From assembly GCF_002286815.1 (NCBI RefSeq), contig NZ_MUNM01000016.1, forward strand, positions 1 to 61,537: a stretch of 61,537 bases of DNA. Reading direction: 5' to 3'. Source of the stretch: Pseudomonas sp. PICF141 (GTDB lineage: Bacteria; Pseudomonadota; Gammaproteobacteria; Pseudomonadales; Pseudomonadaceae). The position numbers were made by a program, and so were the translations under genes. The notes below the pieces were generated by a model. The model ran no database searches and was not told where the DNA came from. It saw nothing but the letters and a program-made list of their open reading frames with translations. Below, piece by piece: positions 60,815 to 61,537 of this stretch (the stretch's first letter is position 1; the number at the start of each line of letters is the position of its first letter).

Positions 60815-61434
60815 TGCGATATTTGTACTGGCGTATTGGTGTCTTCATCGCTGCCGCGATTTGGCCGCTGCTTTGGTTGTATCAGGCCTGGGCGGATGTG
60901 CTGGGGCCGGATCCCGGCAAAGTACTGGTTGATCGATTGGGGCAGGGGACGCTTGTGCTGCTGCTTATTACATTGAGCATGACGCCATTGCAGAAGCTCA
61001 CCGGTTGGTCGGGATGGATAGCGGTTCGGCGGCAGTTGGGTTTGTGGTGCTTCGCTTATGTTGTCCTGCATTTGAGCGGTTACACCGCGTTCATCCTCGG
61101 CTTTGATTGGTCGCAGTTGGGCATCGAGTTGCGCAAGCGTCCCTACATTATTGTCGGAGTCCTGGGGTTTCTCTGTTTGCTGGCATTGGCAATAACCTCC
61201 AATCGCTACAGCCAGCGGCGCTTGGGCGCTCGCTGGAAAAAACTGCATCGGTTGGTTTATGTGGTTCTCGGGCTCGGCCTGCTGCATATGTTATGGATCG
61301 TTCGTGCCGATCTGAAGGAATGGGCGATCTATGCTTCTATAGGTGCTTTGTTGTTGGTGCTGAGATTGCCGCCTGTAATCCGTCGAATTCCGCGTTTAAC
61401 AGCTAAAAAGCCTCCTTCTGCAAGAAAAGCTTAA
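60814..61434 (+). CDS. msrQ: Protein-methionine-sulfoxide reductase heme-binding subunit MsrQ
   Basis: 206 aa inner-membrane protein with five to six helices from [20 protein letters not shown] on. It passes electrons via heme b from the quinone or flavin pool to MsrP. Histidines suitable for heme ligation lie in [15 protein letters not shown] (about 90) and [20 protein letters not shown] (about 150-165), matching the ferric reductase-like fold. The basic C-terminal tail ([17 protein letters not shown]) is cytosolic. It is translationally coupled to msrP (TGATG). Confidence 0.95.
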   Translation: MRYLYWRIGVFIAAAIWPLLWLYQAWADVLGPDPGKVLVDRLGQGTLVLLLITLSMTPLQKLTGWSGWIAVRRQLGLWCFAYVVLHLSGYTAFILGFDWSQLGIELRKRPYIIVGVLGFLCLLALAITSNRYSQRRLGARWKKLHRLVYVVLGLGLLHMLWIVRADLKEWAIYASIGALLLVLRLPPVIRRIPRLTAKKPPSARKA

Positions 61435-61441
61435 TCAAGGG

Positions 61442-61469
61442 TTGACGGCAGATTTTGAAGGCCTATAAT
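61442..61469 (+). promoter_or_regulatory. Strong sigma-70 promoter, probably for an rRNA operon
   Basis: TTGACG (61442-61447) and a perfect TATAAT (61464-61469) are separated by 16 bases, followed by TTCGCCCC, a GC-rich start region. No coding start follows in the last 68 bases, which contain a leader-like sequence. In related Pseudomonas the msrPQ genes precede an rRNA operon, so this is most likely the rrn promoter. The 16S gene itself lies beyond the window. Confidence 0.75.
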
Positions 61470-61537
61470 TCGCCCCACTTCCGGCGCAGTCGAAACGGAA
61501 AACTCCTTGGTAAACAATGAGTTACGCGGTTTTCGGC

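Overview
The window is a chromosomal segment of a Pseudomonas, most likely of the P. fluorescens group. The evidence is the gene order, high-GC codon use, the CbrX-CbrA-CbrB/CrcZ carbon-catabolite module, a PrrF-type Fur-controlled small RNA and many REP/REPIN palindromes of the TGTAGGAGCGAGGCTTGCCCGCGAA and TGTGGGAGCGGGCTTGCCCGCGA types. I see no phage, insertion sequence, integrase or CRISPR array. The species call is inference; no database was searched.

Layout. 1-3.7 kb: tRNA-Pro(UGG) with terminator, a secreted EF-hand protein carrying three EGKCG repeats, then ndh, a DUF3094 membrane peptide, a MOSC protein and a DUF1780 protein, all on the minus strand. 3.8-15.4 kb: an accessory-looking block of transport genes: a PPK2-SulP-AI-2E family cluster, a BenK-like aromatic-acid permease with an OprD-family porin, a DctPQM TRAP transporter and TrkH. 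15.5-21.9 kb: a CbiM-like permease, a small hypothetical protein, yacG-coaE-pilD-pilC-pilB and the divergent sigma-54-driven pilA. 22-27.2 kb: a BON protein, DUF2845, a giant AsmA-like DUF748 protein and a class I methyltransferase. 27.3-36 kb: acs, pgi, panD, panC, panB, folK and pcnB, all minus and repeatedly interrupted by REPINs. 36-43 kb: crcZ, cbrB, cbrA, cbrX, gluQ and dksA. 43.2-48.5 kb: an aminotransferase, sfsA, a Rieske protein, a heme-type ABC permease and ATPase with a ChaN lipoprotein (no binding protein or receptor), then the convergent PrrF sRNA. 48.5-61.5 kb: TfoX-C protein, pentapeptide protein, kinase-like/ATPase fusion, mrcB-lpoP-yqcC, DUF4124, ilvI-ilvH-ilvC, pssA, msrP-msrQ, and at the very end a strong promoter that most probably drives an rRNA operon just beyond the edge.

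How it works together. CbrA/CbrB plus RpoN switch on CrcZ, whose A-rich motifs titrate Hfq/Crc; sigma-54 also drives pilA. PrrF and the heme-transport remnant form an iron node. pan/folK/coaE supply CoA and folate precursors, with acs using CoA. mrcB and lpoP form a cell-wall synthase and its activator, and msrP-msrQ repairs oxidised periplasmic methionines. The most interesting items are the orphan EGKCG/EF-hand protein (resembling precursors of MNIO-modified metallophores), a 69-nt hairpin overlapping the DUF3094 stop before ndh, the heme operon lacking its binding protein, short ORFs coupled to two transporter genes, and the structured leader of ilvI.
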